DNA of 5,208 bases from Alphaproteobacteria bacterium (GTDB taxonomy: Bacteria; Pseudomonadota; Alphaproteobacteria; Rhizobiales; Xanthobacteraceae), in assembly GCA_005884855.1 (NCBI GenBank), contig VAZS01000437.1:1-5208 (forward strand), written 5' to 3'. Position numbers and translations under genes: made by a program. The notes under the pieces are model-generated. The model was not told the DNA's origin. It worked only from the letters and a program-made list of their open reading frames with translations, and did no database searches. Every line of letters starts with the position of its first letter. Position 1 is the first letter of the stretch. Of the stretch, positions 4,922 to 5,208 are shown piece by piece.

Positions 4922-5208
4922 CTAGAGCGCGTTCCGCAACAACGGGTAGCGGTCCGCTATCGACTTCATGCTTGGTCTGATGTCCGAATTGGCGTCCGTC
5001 TCTGACCGCCCCGCTAGCTCTGGCACCAGCGATTTCGCTTCCCTGGGCAAGGCGTGCCCGTGCGGCAGCGCTCCATTGGCGCGAGCGATCCATGACCTCT
5101 CGATGACGGAGCGGTCGCGAGACGGATCGTCCGATGACAGATCGCGCCAGAGCTGGACCGCGGCTTTGGCCTCCTGGATGTTCTCGAGAACGCCTCGCTC
5201 GCTGTGGA
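4922..5208 (-). CDS. unidentified protein, C-terminal 94 residues (5' end outside window)
   Basis: A stop-free minus-strand frame enters from the right edge (first full codon at 5206-5204) and ends at TAG (4924-4922). It has no start inside the window, apart from a late internal Met. Third codon positions are mostly G or C, far more so than in the competing frames, which is what a real gene in this genome would show. The product is hydrophilic and starts with a helical, charged stretch (ENIQEAKAAVQLWRDL). It continues through SWIARANGALPHGHALP and ends SIADRYPLLRNAL. No transmembrane segment or family motif is seen. It converges on the cysteine-rich gene. I do not recognise it. Confidence 0.6.
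   Translation of the reverse strand, partial: HSERGVLENIQEAKAAVQLWRDLSSDDPSRDRSVIERSWIARANGALPHGHALPREAKSLVPELAGRSETDANSDIRPSMKSIADRYPLLRNAL

Noticed and set aside
4779..5093. Minus-strand open frame starting at 5093
   Set aside because: It runs through the terminator hairpin and over the cysteine-rich gene, and is out of frame with the better-biased minus-strand frame ending at 4922.

Overview
The window looks like alphaproteobacterial DNA of the Bradyrhizobium / Afipia / Rhodopseudomonas / Nitrobacter group (Nitrobacteraceae). The grounds are high GC with strong third-position GC in the coding genes, a MeaB, pyroglutamyl-peptidase, COG3837-type cupin and short PilZ protein of the kind found in that group, and the palindromic intergenic repeats common in its genomes. 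This placement rests on recalled family resemblance, not on a search.

Layout. (1) Positions 2-589 hold the 3' part of a DpnI-family methyl-directed restriction endonuclease that enters from the left edge. A small zinc-ribbon protein (599-880) follows with almost no gap. (2) Positions 879-2128 contain no credible gene. This is a 1.25-kb pile-up of repeats: three related copies of a palindromic element (879-1272), a stretch of degenerate dispersed repeat DNA (1273-1724), a nested hairpin element (1725-1834) and a second REP-like element with a GAAA-capped stem (1905-2037). (3) Positions 2129-4156 carry a same-strand cluster: a MeaB/ArgK-type GTPase whose P-loop segment is missing in frame, a pyroglutamyl-peptidase I homologue with its catalytic triad intact, and a single-domain cupin. 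(4) Positions 4157-4672 contain terminator-like hairpins, a 42-aa small ORF and a short PilZ protein. (5) Positions 4673-4891 encode a small cysteine-rich secreted or lipoprotein-like protein. It converges on an unidentified minus-strand gene (4922-5208) that runs off the right edge. A hairpin between them probably terminates both.

How the genes fit together. The DpnI-like enzyme and zinc-ribbon gene form a possible defence pair, since methyl-directed enzymes cut Dam-type Gm6ATC DNA and need no protective methylase. MeaB normally guards adenosylcobalamin-dependent methylmalonyl-CoA mutase, but this copy has lost its Walker A motif by a clean in-frame deletion next to the repeat cluster. It is the most unusual gene in the window. 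The mutase itself is not present. The peptidase, cupin and PilZ genes look intact.
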